This document shows, piece by piece, positions 19,189 through 27,957 of a stretch of DNA of 64,000 nucleotides. The notes under the pieces are model-generated. The model saw only the letters and a program-made list of their open reading frames with translations. It made no database searches and was not told where the DNA came from. Position 1 is the first letter of the stretch, and each line of letters starts with the position of its first letter. Origin of the DNA: Thalassotalea algicola (GTDB lineage: Bacteria; Pseudomonadota; Gammaproteobacteria; Enterobacterales; Alteromonadaceae); the NCBI RefSeq assembly GCF_012932965.1, contig NZ_JABBXH010000003.1, positions 186,001-250,000 of the forward strand. The letters run 5' to 3'. The translations under genes were made by a program, and so were the position numbers.

Positions 19189-19566
19189 TTAGCTAAGTGA
19201 ATTTATAATTGGGCATGAGTTGGGGTCTTGATTAGCTTTGCAAGAATTTGTCATATCTTGAATCACCTGTTCTAGCCGCTGTAAATCAGCAATTTTCTCT
19301 CGAATTAACATGAGTTTTTGTAATCCCATTGATTCGACATCAGCGCAGTTTCCACTCATTGACATTAGTGAAGCTACTTCATCAAGTGTAAAGCCCAAAG
19401 CTTTAGCCTTTAATATGAATTTAAGTTGATTGGCATAGGTGTTGTCATACATGCGATAACCACTATCAGGCTTTAGTGGCTGTACGATAAGTCCTTTACG
19501 CTCATAGAATCGGACTGTTTCTACGTTAATGTTCAGTTCTTTAGCCAGCTTTCCAATGGTTTTCAT
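19189..19566 (-). CDS. merR: Hg(II)-responsive MerR regulator
   Basis: 125 residues. The N-terminal winged helix begins MKTIGKLAKELNINVETVRFYERKG and is followed by the dimerisation helix. Three cysteines, C74, C109 and C118, have exactly the spacing (35 and 9) of C82, C117 and C126 that bind mercury in Tn501 MerR, and the ending NSCPIINSL also matches. A GAGG box precedes the ATG. Unlike transposon mer operons, where merR is divergent, this gene is upstream of and co-directional with merC, so the operator lies after it and would not directly repress merR. Confidence 0.93.
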   Translation of the reverse strand: MKTIGKLAKELNINVETVRFYERKGLIVQPLKPDSGYRMYDNTYANQLKFILKAKALGFTLDEVASLMSMSGNCADVESMGLQKLMLIREKIADLQRLEQVIQDMTNSCKANQDPNSCPIINSLS

Positions 19567-19852
19567 AAGTAGATCCTCTTAAACAGCTAGCATTATTTTA
19601 TCATTATTAGGCAAAACCTGAACTTCCGTTCATCGCTCTTAGGTAACTACTCGCAAAATGGTAAGCAATCCAAGCTCTCGAAGTTTATGCATAGATTCAT
19701 TTCATGCAACCACCGACTAATATTTACAAAGTCTTACATTATTCATGGGGCTATACGGTTTTACTTTGCCTTGTTTTTCGTGTCACAGTAAACCAAGCAG
19801 TATATCTAAAGGCGTGTTACTAAAACGAGCAACTTAAATTAAGGATTGAATA

Positions 19853-20617
19853 ATGAAGAAAGCCCTACAAATAACAGCAATAAGTGCTGTAATGGCTTTT
19901 AGCTTAAATGTTAGTGCAAAAGAAAAAAGTGCGACTGAAATCAAGATAGAACAGGCGATGAAGCTGGACTATCGAACAGACGCAGATCGCGAACGCGACA
20001 ACAACCGGTGGGCATCTGGTGCACTTAAATTTATGGGGCTAAAGGATGATATGAAAGTCTTTGAATTTGGTCCGGGTAACGGCTGGTATACAAAGATTTT
20101 GGCTCCTGTACTTAAAGATAAAGGCCATTTAACTATTGGCTATCCTAAAACTTGGATGGCAGGGTTGGATGAGTTGATGAAGACCCCTCAGATGGAGCAA
20201 GTACGACGGGTTAATTTGGATATGAAATGGGACAGAGAAACCCGTGCATTCGACTTTAATGGAATCAATTTTCAATCCGAAGATTTAGACATGTTCTTAA
20301 ATATCAGGGAGTATCACAATTTACATGGAGAAGAGCGTGCCGAATTTAACCAAGCCGTTTTCAAAGCATTAAAACCCGGCGGCACATATGTTGTTATCGA
20401 TCATACACGCAGGCATATGCAATCAGACAGCCCAGAAAACTGGCGACGTGAAGATCCGGTAACGGTACTTGTAGAAATTCAACAGGCTGGCTTTGAATTG
20501 GTAAAGCATTCGGATATGTTTTATCGACTAGATGACTCCCTGCAATATGAAGTAGGCCGCAAAACGGTAGCAGGTAATACGGATAGGTTCTTCTTTGTGT
20601 TTAAAAAACCTGAATAG
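19853..20617 (+). CDS. Exported SAM-methyltransferase-fold protein
   Basis: 254 residues. A clear Sec signal peptide (MKKALQITAISAVMAFSLNVSA, cleavage near residue 22) precedes a class I methyltransferase fold. Motif I is FEFGPGNGWYTKIL, followed by a post-I acidic strand, LKPGGTYVVIDH and a C-terminal FFFVFKKPE strand. It resembles the COG4798 group of predicted methyltransferases that carry signal peptides. SAM is not normally available in the periplasm, so the substrate and even the activity are uncertain. The gene lies beside the mercury cassette but in the opposite direction, with no evident functional tie. Confidence 0.75.
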   Translation: MKKALQITAISAVMAFSLNVSAKEKSATEIKIEQAMKLDYRTDADRERDNNRWASGALKFMGLKDDMKVFEFGPGNGWYTKILAPVLKDKGHLTIGYPKTWMAGLDELMKTPQMEQVRRVNLDMKWDRETRAFDFNGINFQSEDLDMFLNIREYHNLHGEERAEFNQAVFKALKPGGTYVVIDHTRRHMQSDSPENWRREDPVTVLVEIQQAGFELVKHSDMFYRLDDSLQYEVGRKTVAGNTDRFFFVFKKPE

Positions 20618-20626
20618 TGTTGTATT

Positions 20627-20655
20627 GCGCCTGATACGCTATAAATATCAGGCGC
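20627..20655 (+). terminator. Hairpin after the exported methyltransferase-like gene
   Basis: A perfect 10-bp stem (GCGCCTGATA / TATCAGGCGC) with a 9-nt loop lies 9 bp after the stop codon. It has no T run, so it may be a weak or Rho-assisted terminator or an mRNA 3' stabiliser. Confidence 0.55.
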
Positions 20656-20829
20656 TATAATGATTATCGGTGCACAAAGGTATTCGCTGCTAACTTATCA
20701 ACCACGCTTCGACTAGCATTGCATATTTTGTTTTTAAATAGTTGCTCGCTTTTAACTCTATAGCTTTTCTACTGGCTAAACTTAAACGAAGCGAAAGTTA
20801 ACTGTCTATCTTACTTATTAGTCAAACCT

Positions 20830-21459
20830 TTAAATTATAGAGAAACCATTCAAAAACCTATCGATTTCTGTTTTGTATTTTTCGACTAGGTTTGTACTTG
20901 TGTATGTTAAATATTGAGTAGAGCCTGAAGAGTTTGAGTAATAATAGCCGAGATATTTAAACTTTATGCTCTGGATGCTACCAACCATTTCCATATAGAT
21001 AACTTTATGACCATTTACTGTTCTATATTCTTTTTTTACTATTTTTGTATCCGGAGCAGCGTCTCTTGCGTTGTCAAAGGCTATTTTCGCTAGCTCTTCA
21101 ACATCAATTTCTACTTGTTCAGAAATAGCCATTCCATATAAATCACCATTCTTTAATTGGAATGTGTACTCTGCGGATTCATGACCATTTTCATTTTTTT
21201 TGAATTTCCATTTTTTGGGGTTTATTGAAAATGATGAATTGGTTTTACTGCTCTTCAAAGCAAAGTTAGATTTCTTGTCCTTTTTAAATGCAGTTGTGTT
21301 AACAGGAATCTCAATTTCAGCAGAGGCCTTTCCTTCTTCGTAGCTCCATGTGCCATCTTCCTTAAGTATAACGACATCTCCATTTTCAGTTACCGCTTTT
21401 TGGCTAGCAAAAGCATTTAGTGAAAAAAGGCAAAGTAATATAACTATAAATATTTTCAT
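20830..21459 (-). CDS. Secreted protein of unknown function
   Basis: 209 residues with a short signal peptide (MKIFIVILLCLFSLNAFA). The mature N-terminus has the motif AVTENGDVVILKEDGTWSY, common at the start of many small periplasmic proteins of unknown function. The middle is lysine-rich (FKKDKKSNFALKSSK) and the C-terminal half is a beta/alpha domain without recognisable catalytic residues. Its codon use looks more AT-rich than neighbouring genes. It stands alone between two genes on the plus strand. Confidence 0.7.
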   Translation of the reverse strand: MKIFIVILLCLFSLNAFASQKAVTENGDVVILKEDGTWSYEEGKASAEIEIPVNTTAFKKDKKSNFALKSSKTNSSFSINPKKWKFKKNENGHESAEYTFQLKNGDLYGMAISEQVEIDVEELAKIAFDNARDAAPDTKIVKKEYRTVNGHKVIYMEMVGSIQSIKFKYLGYYYSNSSGSTQYLTYTSTNLVEKYKTEIDRFLNGFSII

Positions 21460-21925
21460 AACGTTCCTTGATTTTTATAACACATATAATATGTAGGCAT
21501 CTGATTTATATCCGCCTATAGACTATTCTTTAAACTAACAGAAATATTAAATAATTCAATTTGTTACTAGTTTTTTGGGTACTTAAATTAAGTAAGGAAA
21601 TAAGTTTCGATAAGTTTCATGTTTTTTTATGCAGTAATTACATACAAGACTACTAGTTATTGCTATTCCATCTTCCTACACTACATCGACAAGGAAACAC
21701 ATATTGTATTTAAGCTTGCATGGTTTTCTACGTGACTAATGCGTAACTCTATTGCATTTATTTGGTAGCGGAATTCGTTGTAATTTAGCTCGGGGTTTTA
21801 TGCGAATAGTATTTTTAAAAACCTTTAATCACACTATTTCTGCCATTCGACACTTATTTGTGCCCATTTGAACATGATTGCTGCTAGCTTTAATGGGTAA
21901 GATGAAAGATATAATGAAGGTAAAA
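21460..21925. other. AT-rich non-coding region
   Basis: Divergent promoters of the flanking genes must lie here. I recognise no RNA gene, repeat or decayed coding sequence. The few possible start codons between 21878 and 21926 belong to the following gene. Confidence 0.55.
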
Positions 21926-23206
21926 ATGTATTACGAAGAAAGACAGAAGGGTGGCTGTACTAATCGGTCAAATGGTTCAGTGAATCGCTCTAGGCGTCGT
22001 TCGACAATTGTTTGGACGTTAAATATTTTACTTGTCCTTTTTACTGTGATGTTCGTTGTGAGCTGTGGCGGTGGTTCAGAAAAGCGACCGTGCGAGCGTG
22101 ATATAGAAAAATGTTTAGTGCCATTTCCTGAAACTACTGAAGCATGGTGGCAAGCTTCTTTACCAGACTTTTCAGATAGCACAGAACGCCCCGTTATTTC
22201 GTTACTAGGTGAACGCACGCTAATTCTTGAAGTGGGTGACTTGTATGTAGAAGACGGTGCATTGGCAGCGGACGATCAAGACGGCAATATCACTGCTGAT
22301 ATTGTGATTCAGGGCGAAGTGAATACCGATATAATAGGCGATTACCTTGTACGATATGCTGTCACTGACAGCGATGGAAATATGGCTGCGGAGCAGGCTA
22401 GAGTAGTTCGTGTTGTCGGTGCTAATAAACAAGACTTAACTCGGCGGCCTTTAGGGACTAGTTACGCAAACTTCGCATACTTTGAACATTTACCACTCGA
22501 TTATGGCGAAGAAACTGGCGAGAAACCGCCTCTGCTAATTTACTTTCACGGTTCTGGGGCTAATTTAGAGTTTACTGAAAGTACTGACCCGTTGATCTCG
22601 ATGGACGCGATCATAGAAAACTATGGTATTCCGAAGTTAATTGAAGATGGTCAATGGGATAATAATTTACCGTTCGTCGTTTTAGCGCCGCATATTGGCA
22701 GTTTGCAAAGCCCTAGTTTAAAAGACAGAGTTGACGCCTTCTTAGAATATGCCATTCATACATACGACATTGATATTAACCGAGTATATTTAACCGGTTG
22801 GAGCAGCGGTGGTTATATAAGCTCGGCACATGCTGTCGAATTCCCAGACAAAATAGCGGCGATTGCACCTATTGCTTCAGGGCTTTCCATTGAAATTGAA
22901 GACCTTCCAGAGCATTTTTGTAATATAGAACAAGTACCAGTTTGGTTATTTCACGGCACTGGCGATCAGGTCACTCCATTTGTACGTTCAATTCGTGCTT
23001 ACAACGCAATAGTCGATCAGTGTCAGCCAAGAGTGCTACCTAAATTATCGTTGTTAAAAGATGCAAGGCATCATATTCACCACGCGGTATTAGATTTATC
23101 GGCACTAGAAGGTAGCGAGTTAAATGTAGAATACGATCCGCGATATGACGCCTACGACACCAATATTTATGAATGGTTGTTAAGCCACAGTCTCGAAGAT
23201 AGATAA
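21926..23206 (+). CDS. Lipoprotein with Ig-like domain and PHB-esterase-type hydrolase domain
   Basis: About 426 residues. A basic N-terminal region precedes a membrane segment ending in the lipobox VVSC followed by GGGS, so the protein is probably a lipid-anchored outer-membrane or surface protein. An Ig-like repeat of the DUF5011/HYR kind follows (VISLLGERTLILEVGD to AVTDSDGN). The C-terminal alpha/beta hydrolase has LLIYFHGSGAN, the nucleophile elbow TGWSSGGY, an Asp in HGTGDQVTP and a His-rich DARHHIHH. Several ATGs are possible; 21926 has AAGG five bases upstream. It is a modular secreted esterase whose polymer substrate is unknown. Confidence 0.82.
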   Translation: MYYEERQKGGCTNRSNGSVNRSRRRSTIVWTLNILLVLFTVMFVVSCGGGSEKRPCERDIEKCLVPFPETTEAWWQASLPDFSDSTERPVISLLGERTLILEVGDLYVEDGALAADDQDGNITADIVIQGEVNTDIIGDYLVRYAVTDSDGNMAAEQARVVRVVGANKQDLTRRPLGTSYANFAYFEHLPLDYGEETGEKPPLLIYFHGSGANLEFTESTDPLISMDAIIENYGIPKLIEDGQWDNNLPFVVLAPHIGSLQSPSLKDRVDAFLEYAIHTYDIDINRVYLTGWSSGGYISSAHAVEFPDKIAAIAPIASGLSIEIEDLPEHFCNIEQVPVWLFHGTGDQVTPFVRSIRAYNAIVDQCQPRVLPKLSLLKDARHHIHHAVLDLSALEGSELNVEYDPRYDAYDTNIYEWLLSHSLEDR

Positions 23207-23230
23207 GCTTCTCTCCACGACTGGTAGGGG

Positions 23231-23272
23231 AAAAATGCAGCAGAGTGTATTGAACACTTTGCTGCAATTTTT
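23231..23272. terminator. Bidirectional terminator
   Basis: A 13-bp near-perfect stem (TGCAGCAGAGTGT / ACACTTTGCTGCA) is flanked by five A and five T residues, between two convergent genes. Confidence 0.88.
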
Positions 23273-23274
23273 CA

Positions 23275-24447
23275 TTAAAAGTGCTCACGTATTACGTTAT
23301 TTACCACAATGTCCATAGCATCAGTGCAGTATGGCTCGGTAGAACAGTTAATAAATGCGGTAATTGTTAGATCTTTTTCCTTAACGTAAATATTTACCGT
23401 GCGATAACCATAGTTTAGCCCTGCATGTGCATAGGCTGTAGTATCTTGGAATGTTTCAAGTGATATACCTAAACCATAATACACTTGGTCATCTACGTGC
23501 ATTAGGCTTTGCTCTCCCCACATGAGTTCGCGTACTTCATCACTTATAAAGCTAGTATCAGTAACTAACGCTTTGAGAAAACGTCCCATATCTTCAACGC
23601 TTGAAACTACTGGGTCGTTAGCGGTTGCAATGTTTTCATGGTGTGCTTTGGTGAGGTATCGCTCGCCATCATCAACATGGTAGCCTTGGATAAAGTCGCC
23701 CAATGACTTCTCTATACCTCGGTAATAAGTAGAGTTCAAAGCTAACGGATTGAGAATACGCTCTCTTAACGCTACAGAATGGTGTTCATCAAATAGTTTA
23801 TCGACAACTAAACTTGCTAATAAATAACCTGTATTGGAGTAGCTGTAATCGGCGCCAGGTGAAAATTGTGCCGGTTTATCGTAGGCAATGGGGAGAAAAT
23901 CCAGGGTTGATTTATAGCGTTCTGGTTCTTCGAGTAACATGGTGATGTAAGCTTCATCGTCGACAAAGTTAAAGACACCTGCGCTATGATTGAGCAATTG
24001 TCTTAGGGTCATTTGACGGCTATTTTCAATGCGTTCGAGTATCTCTTCGTCAAGCCAAGTATCTAGTGTGTCATCAATATTAAGTAACCCTTCTTCTGCC
24101 AGCATAGCCACTAATAAGCTAATCATGGGTTTACCAGCGCTAGCGGTCGGTTGCTGATGGTAGTTTTGCATTGGCTCTAGGGTATCGGTGTCGGTGACAC
24201 CTGCACTGCCTACAAACTGAGTTTGCCCAGTATCAACGCGCAATATAACGCCGGGCACATTGTGATCAACTACGCCGTCGATTAAGGCTTGATAATCGAA
24301 CACTGTAGTGGTTTGTGAATTGTCTTGGTTCGTATTTTGGCTTGTACTTTGGTTTGGGCTTTTTGAGCTATTTGATGAACCTCCACAAGCGGTAATGAAC
24401 AGTGAAACTGTTGATGCAATGAGTAGTGATTTAATGGGTAAAGTTAG
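23275..24447 (-). CDS. Serine beta-lactamase-family lipoprotein hydrolase
   Basis: About 390 residues. The signal peptide ends in lipobox ITAC (C23), followed by a Ser/Asn/Gln-rich linker. The class C beta-lactamase/esterase EstB-like fold has the catalytic SAGK (S105-K108), YSN at 205-207 and a C-terminal HAG in place of the KTG triad. Such proteins are usually D-aminopeptidases, esterases or PBP-like hydrolases rather than true beta-lactamases, so antibiotic resistance should not be assumed. An in-frame ATG at 24453 adds two residues. The gene is convergent with the preceding esterase. Confidence 0.85.
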   Translation of the reverse strand, partial: LTLPIKSLLIASTVSLFITACGGSSNSSKSPNQSTSQNTNQDNSQTTTVFDYQALIDGVVDHNVPGVILRVDTGQTQFVGSAGVTDTDTLEPMQNYHQQPTASAGKPMISLLVAMLAEEGLLNIDDTLDTWLDEEILERIENSRQMTLRQLLNHSAGVFNFVDDEAYITMLLEEPERYKSTLDFLPIAYDKPAQFSPGADYSYSNTGYLLASLVVDKLFDEHHSVALRERILNPLALNSTYYRGIEKSLGDFIQGYHVDDGERYLTKAHHENIATANDPVVSSVEDMGRFLKALVTDTSFISDEVRELMWGEQSLMHVDDQVYYGLGISLETFQDTTAYAHAGLNYGYRTVNIYVKEKDLTITAFINCSTEPYCTDAMDIVVNNVIREHF

Positions 24448-24582
24448 TGTCATGTTGTTAATCCTTTAATAAAATTATCAGCATGAAAACTCTAATGAAT
24501 ATCCATTAATAAAGACGTATCAAGGATTCTCAGTTTGTATCACTTTGTATCGGGTGTGGGCTATCAGTGAGTGGAATTTGTA

Positions 24583-26838
24583 TTAATTCAGGTAGGTATT
24601 GATTGTACGGTACAGCTCTTCTACATCAACGGGTTTTGCTATATAACTATTGAAGCCTTCATTCATGTATTTCTTTACATCGTTAGCCATCACATTGGCG
24701 GTTAGTGCAACAATTGGCGTATTTGGGTTGATGTGTTTAATGGCTTTACATGCCTGTATGCCATCAACGTTGGGCATTTGAATATCCATAAAAACCAAGT
24801 CAAAGTGTTGTGTCTTAAATTGTTCTATTGCTTGTTCTCCGTCATGGGCAACCACAACATTTGCCTTCGTTGGCGAGGTAATAGATAAAAATATTTTTTG
24901 ATTAATACGATTATCTTCTGCAAGCAGAATGTTGTAACCATTGGCATTAGGCGCACTAACTTCATGTGTATCTGTGGGGATTCTTGAGATGTCAGTCGTC
25001 GCTAAATGTAGTTGTACAGTAAATGTTGTGCCTCTGTTTAACTCACTTTCAACAAGGATGTCGCTTTGCATTAGTTCGATTAACCGCTTAGTAATTGCCA
25101 GTCCAAGACCAGTGCCGCCAAACTTTCTTGTGGTTGAACTATCCGCTTGCTCAAATCGACTAAATAACTTAGCAACTTGAGTTTCGCTCATGCCAATACC
25201 GGTATCTGTTACGTTAATTTCAACACCATAGGAAACTTGGGCGACTTTTATATTAACGCTACCAGCTTCGGTGAATTTAATAGCGTTAGATAAAAGGTTA
25301 AGGATAATTTGTTTAATCCTGACTGGATCGCCAATAAAGCCGTCAGTAAATTGTGATGAACAGGTTAAATTTACCGATATTTTTTTCTCTTCAATTAATG
25401 ATGATAGTTCATTTACGGTATTTTCAATGATTGGCTTAAGCGCAAACGGAATCGCTTCTAAGGTCATTTTGCCAGCTTCTATTTTTGATAAATCGAGTAT
25501 GTCATTAATAATGGTCAACAACGATTTTGACGATAGCATTGCCATATCGACTAGTTCATTGGCGTCTTTTGAAATGTCTTGGCGATTCAGTATTTGCAAA
25601 GCCCCCATAATACCATTCATCGGGGTGCGCACTTCGTGGCTCATGTTGGCAAGGAATGAAGATTTCGCGACATTTGCCTGTTCGGCCAGCTGCTTTGCAG
25701 AGCTGAGCTGAACATTTTTATCTTCGAGCATGGCGACGCTTTTGGCGAGTTGTTCGTTAGTTTCGATAATTGCCCAAGTTTGTTTTTTTACTTGCGATTT
25801 GAGCTTATAGTTAAACAGCATTGATGAGATAGCGATTAAAACAACTAATGCAATAATACCGACCAGAAAATAAATTTCGGTATTAGTCAATTGCATTTTC
25901 TTATCTTGCAAATCAGCAATGAGTAGCTCTTTTAGTTGGGCGTGCTCAGGTACTAGTCCTAATTCTTTGTAGGTATTGGCTATGCGAATGAACCGTTCTG
26001 GAAATACTGTGCCCATTGGGACAATGCCATATTTGACTAATCGGCGTGTTGCTGCAGCTTCATAACGCAATGCTGCAAGGCTTTTCTTTGACTGATATTT
26101 GTCTCGTATCAACTGGGCTATTTGGTCTGGGTGTTCAAAGGCATATTGCCAACCTTTATAGGTGGCTTGATTAAATTGCTCGATTAAGGCGAGGTTTTCT
26201 TTAGCAAAATCTGTAGTAGTGAAAATTAAGTCGCCATAAAAATCGATGCCGTAGCTACTAGGGTCAAAAATGGTTGTTTTTTCCTGCTGCGCTTCATACA
26301 AAAAAGGTTGGTCAGAAAGGTAGGCTGACATTAAATCAACGTCCCCTTTGGCGAGTGACATATCGTCAAAGTTATGCGATATAAATTGGTATTCTTCGTT
26401 TTTAATATTAAAAAACAACATCATGGCTTCAAGTGAAGCACCATCAACACCTCTTTGATACATGATTTTTTTGCCGCGAAAGTCATCGGGTGTTTGTATG
26501 TTCGAACTCGCCAAACTCATTAAAACAAGCGGGCTGGATTGAAATATAGTACTGGTAATTGTTACGGCGTCGCCTTTTAGGTGCCTGAGCACGATGCTTG
26601 AGTCAGCTATACCGAAATGTGCGTAACCTGACAATACATCTTCTGCTGGCGACGTGTTAATGTCTCGCTCGCGTATTTCCAGTTCAATACCTACCTCTTG
26701 GTAGTAACCTTGCGCTTTTGCCGCGTAGTAGCCTGCAAACTGAAATTGATGCATCCACTTTAATTGCAGGACAATTTTTTGCTGTGCGATGCAAGGGAGC
26801 GTACACAGCAATAATAAAACCCCTAGCAGGTACTTCAT
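24583..26838 (-). CDS. Hybrid sensor histidine kinase with NMT1/ThiY-type periplasmic domain
   Basis: About 751 residues. A signal peptide precedes an NMT1/ThiY-like solute-binding domain (KWMHQFQFAGYYAAKAQGYY near the start), then one membrane helix near 330, a coiled linker, a HisKA domain with SHEVRTPMNG, and a HATPase domain (N box ILNLLSNAIKFT, G boxes DTGIGM and GGTGLGLAI). A C-terminal receiver domain has the phosphoacceptor in LVFMDIQMPNVDG and the Lys in YIAKPVD. It probably senses a pyrimidine-like or related small molecule directly in the periplasm. No output regulator is encoded next to it. ATG at 26838 is preferred over TTG at 26844. Confidence 0.93.
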   Translation of the reverse strand: MKYLLGVLLLLCTLPCIAQQKIVLQLKWMHQFQFAGYYAAKAQGYYQEVGIELEIRERDINTSPAEDVLSGYAHFGIADSSIVLRHLKGDAVTITSTIFQSSPLVLMSLASSNIQTPDDFRGKKIMYQRGVDGASLEAMMLFFNIKNEEYQFISHNFDDMSLAKGDVDLMSAYLSDQPFLYEAQQEKTTIFDPSSYGIDFYGDLIFTTTDFAKENLALIEQFNQATYKGWQYAFEHPDQIAQLIRDKYQSKKSLAALRYEAAATRRLVKYGIVPMGTVFPERFIRIANTYKELGLVPEHAQLKELLIADLQDKKMQLTNTEIYFLVGIIALVVLIAISSMLFNYKLKSQVKKQTWAIIETNEQLAKSVAMLEDKNVQLSSAKQLAEQANVAKSSFLANMSHEVRTPMNGIMGALQILNRQDISKDANELVDMAMLSSKSLLTIINDILDLSKIEAGKMTLEAIPFALKPIIENTVNELSSLIEEKKISVNLTCSSQFTDGFIGDPVRIKQIILNLLSNAIKFTEAGSVNIKVAQVSYGVEINVTDTGIGMSETQVAKLFSRFEQADSSTTRKFGGTGLGLAITKRLIELMQSDILVESELNRGTTFTVQLHLATTDISRIPTDTHEVSAPNANGYNILLAEDNRINQKIFLSITSPTKANVVVAHDGEQAIEQFKTQHFDLVFMDIQMPNVDGIQACKAIKHINPNTPIVALTANVMANDVKKYMNEGFNSYIAKPVDVEELYRTINTYLN

Positions 26839-27003
26839 TTGCAAGGCACTGTTTCACTTAATTAATTGAGTAGTAATCATAAGCCTATGCAATAAAAGCA
26901 GTTTTCTCAAATGATGTGAACAATTTTGTTAACGATGGAACTGCTAAGGGCATCTGTTAAAAAATTGCGATATAATGATTTGGTCTTTAATTGGGGAATA
27001 TTA

Positions 27004-27957
27004 ATGTTACAGCATTTCTATAGTGATGAAGCGGTTCGATACAACAGTATGGAAATCGCGGTGATTTTACAAAAATTCAGAGAGCTGCTGCATTACAATA
27101 AAACACTCGATCAACACTTTATCAATAATAGCTATTGGATAAAGCTTCCTGAACCTGCCTTACTCAGCCAGTTTCCTTTTATTGAAAAAGGTAAATTAAT
27201 GCGCACATTATACCGCATGAAAGAGTTAGGGTTGATTCTTCAAAAGCAAGATCAAAGCAATACATTTTGGTTTACTCTCAACGAAATAACACTAGCCTCG
27301 ACAAACATTACAGAGCCGGCCTCCACACAAAATCACCAACCACAGGTGTTTGCTAGTGGCGACACTGTTAATTCTCAAGTTAAGCGTTTATGGTCTGATG
27401 TTGATGATCAATTTATTATGGAGTCGGTCGCAAAGTTGGTTGTTAAACATGGTTATAACCAACAGCACTTCTTAGATATTTGGCATACCTTTGTTTCAAG
27501 TATGGATGCTAATGGCGAACAACCTCCTGCGCGTATGGATTTAATTCAAAAACGTTTTGTCGCCTATGCCAACAAAGTGCAATTGAATATGAGCCATGCC
27601 AATTTGCGTTACCAAAATACCGTTAGCCAAAATCAACAAGTGAAAGAACAAGCGGTAGAGAACTGGTTGCAATATATTAATCATCCGCGCGAAGATATTC
27701 TTTGTAAAATCGATACTAGTAAATTACAAACCAGTATCGTAGAAGTGTGGAATAGCTTTATTAATAAGTCTTATGAAAAGCAAATTCCACTTAAGAATGA
27801 TTATCAAATTGAAAACGGCTTTACCAATTATGTTAGAGCTTGGGTTGGCAATGAACAAAAAGCTCAAACTAATCAATCGTATAGCGCGAAACGATTTGAG
27901 CCTGTAAACTTTGAAGATAAGTCTTGGGCAGATGACATCGATTTAGAGGGATTATAA
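27004..27957 (+). CDS. dopC: Lambda O-derived replication protein, DopC-like
   Basis: 317 residues. The N-terminal 95 residues form a winged-helix-like unit (IEKGKLMRTLYRMKELGLI) as in phage O-type initiator proteins. Two later helical repeats (about residues 125-195 and 230-290) look like DnaT/O-type domains. The downstream overlapping gene resembles lambda P. This O-P pair in an Alteromonadales-like genome matches the described domesticated pair dopC-dopE, proposed to replace DnaC/DciA in delivering replicative helicase to the origin. The assignment is by architecture and context; I cannot run a profile search. Start 27004 has GGGGAA upstream, and TATAAT at 26971-26976 lies inside the longer possible frame, arguing against an earlier start. 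Confidence 0.65.
   Translation: MLQHFYSDEAVRYNSMEIAVILQKFRELLHYNKTLDQHFINNSYWIKLPEPALLSQFPFIEKGKLMRTLYRMKELGLILQKQDQSNTFWFTLNEITLASTNITEPASTQNHQPQVFASGDTVNSQVKRLWSDVDDQFIMESVAKLVVKHGYNQQHFLDIWHTFVSSMDANGEQPPARMDLIQKRFVAYANKVQLNMSHANLRYQNTVSQNQQVKEQAVENWLQYINHPREDILCKIDTSKLQTSIVEVWNSFINKSYEKQIPLKNDYQIENGFTNYVRAWVGNEQKAQTNQSYSAKRFEPVNFEDKSWADDIDLEGL

Noticed and set aside
23275-24447. Antibiotic-resistance beta-lactamase
   Set aside because: It has the SxxK and YxN motifs, but SAGK and HAG variants and the lipoprotein form fit esterase or peptidase relatives better.
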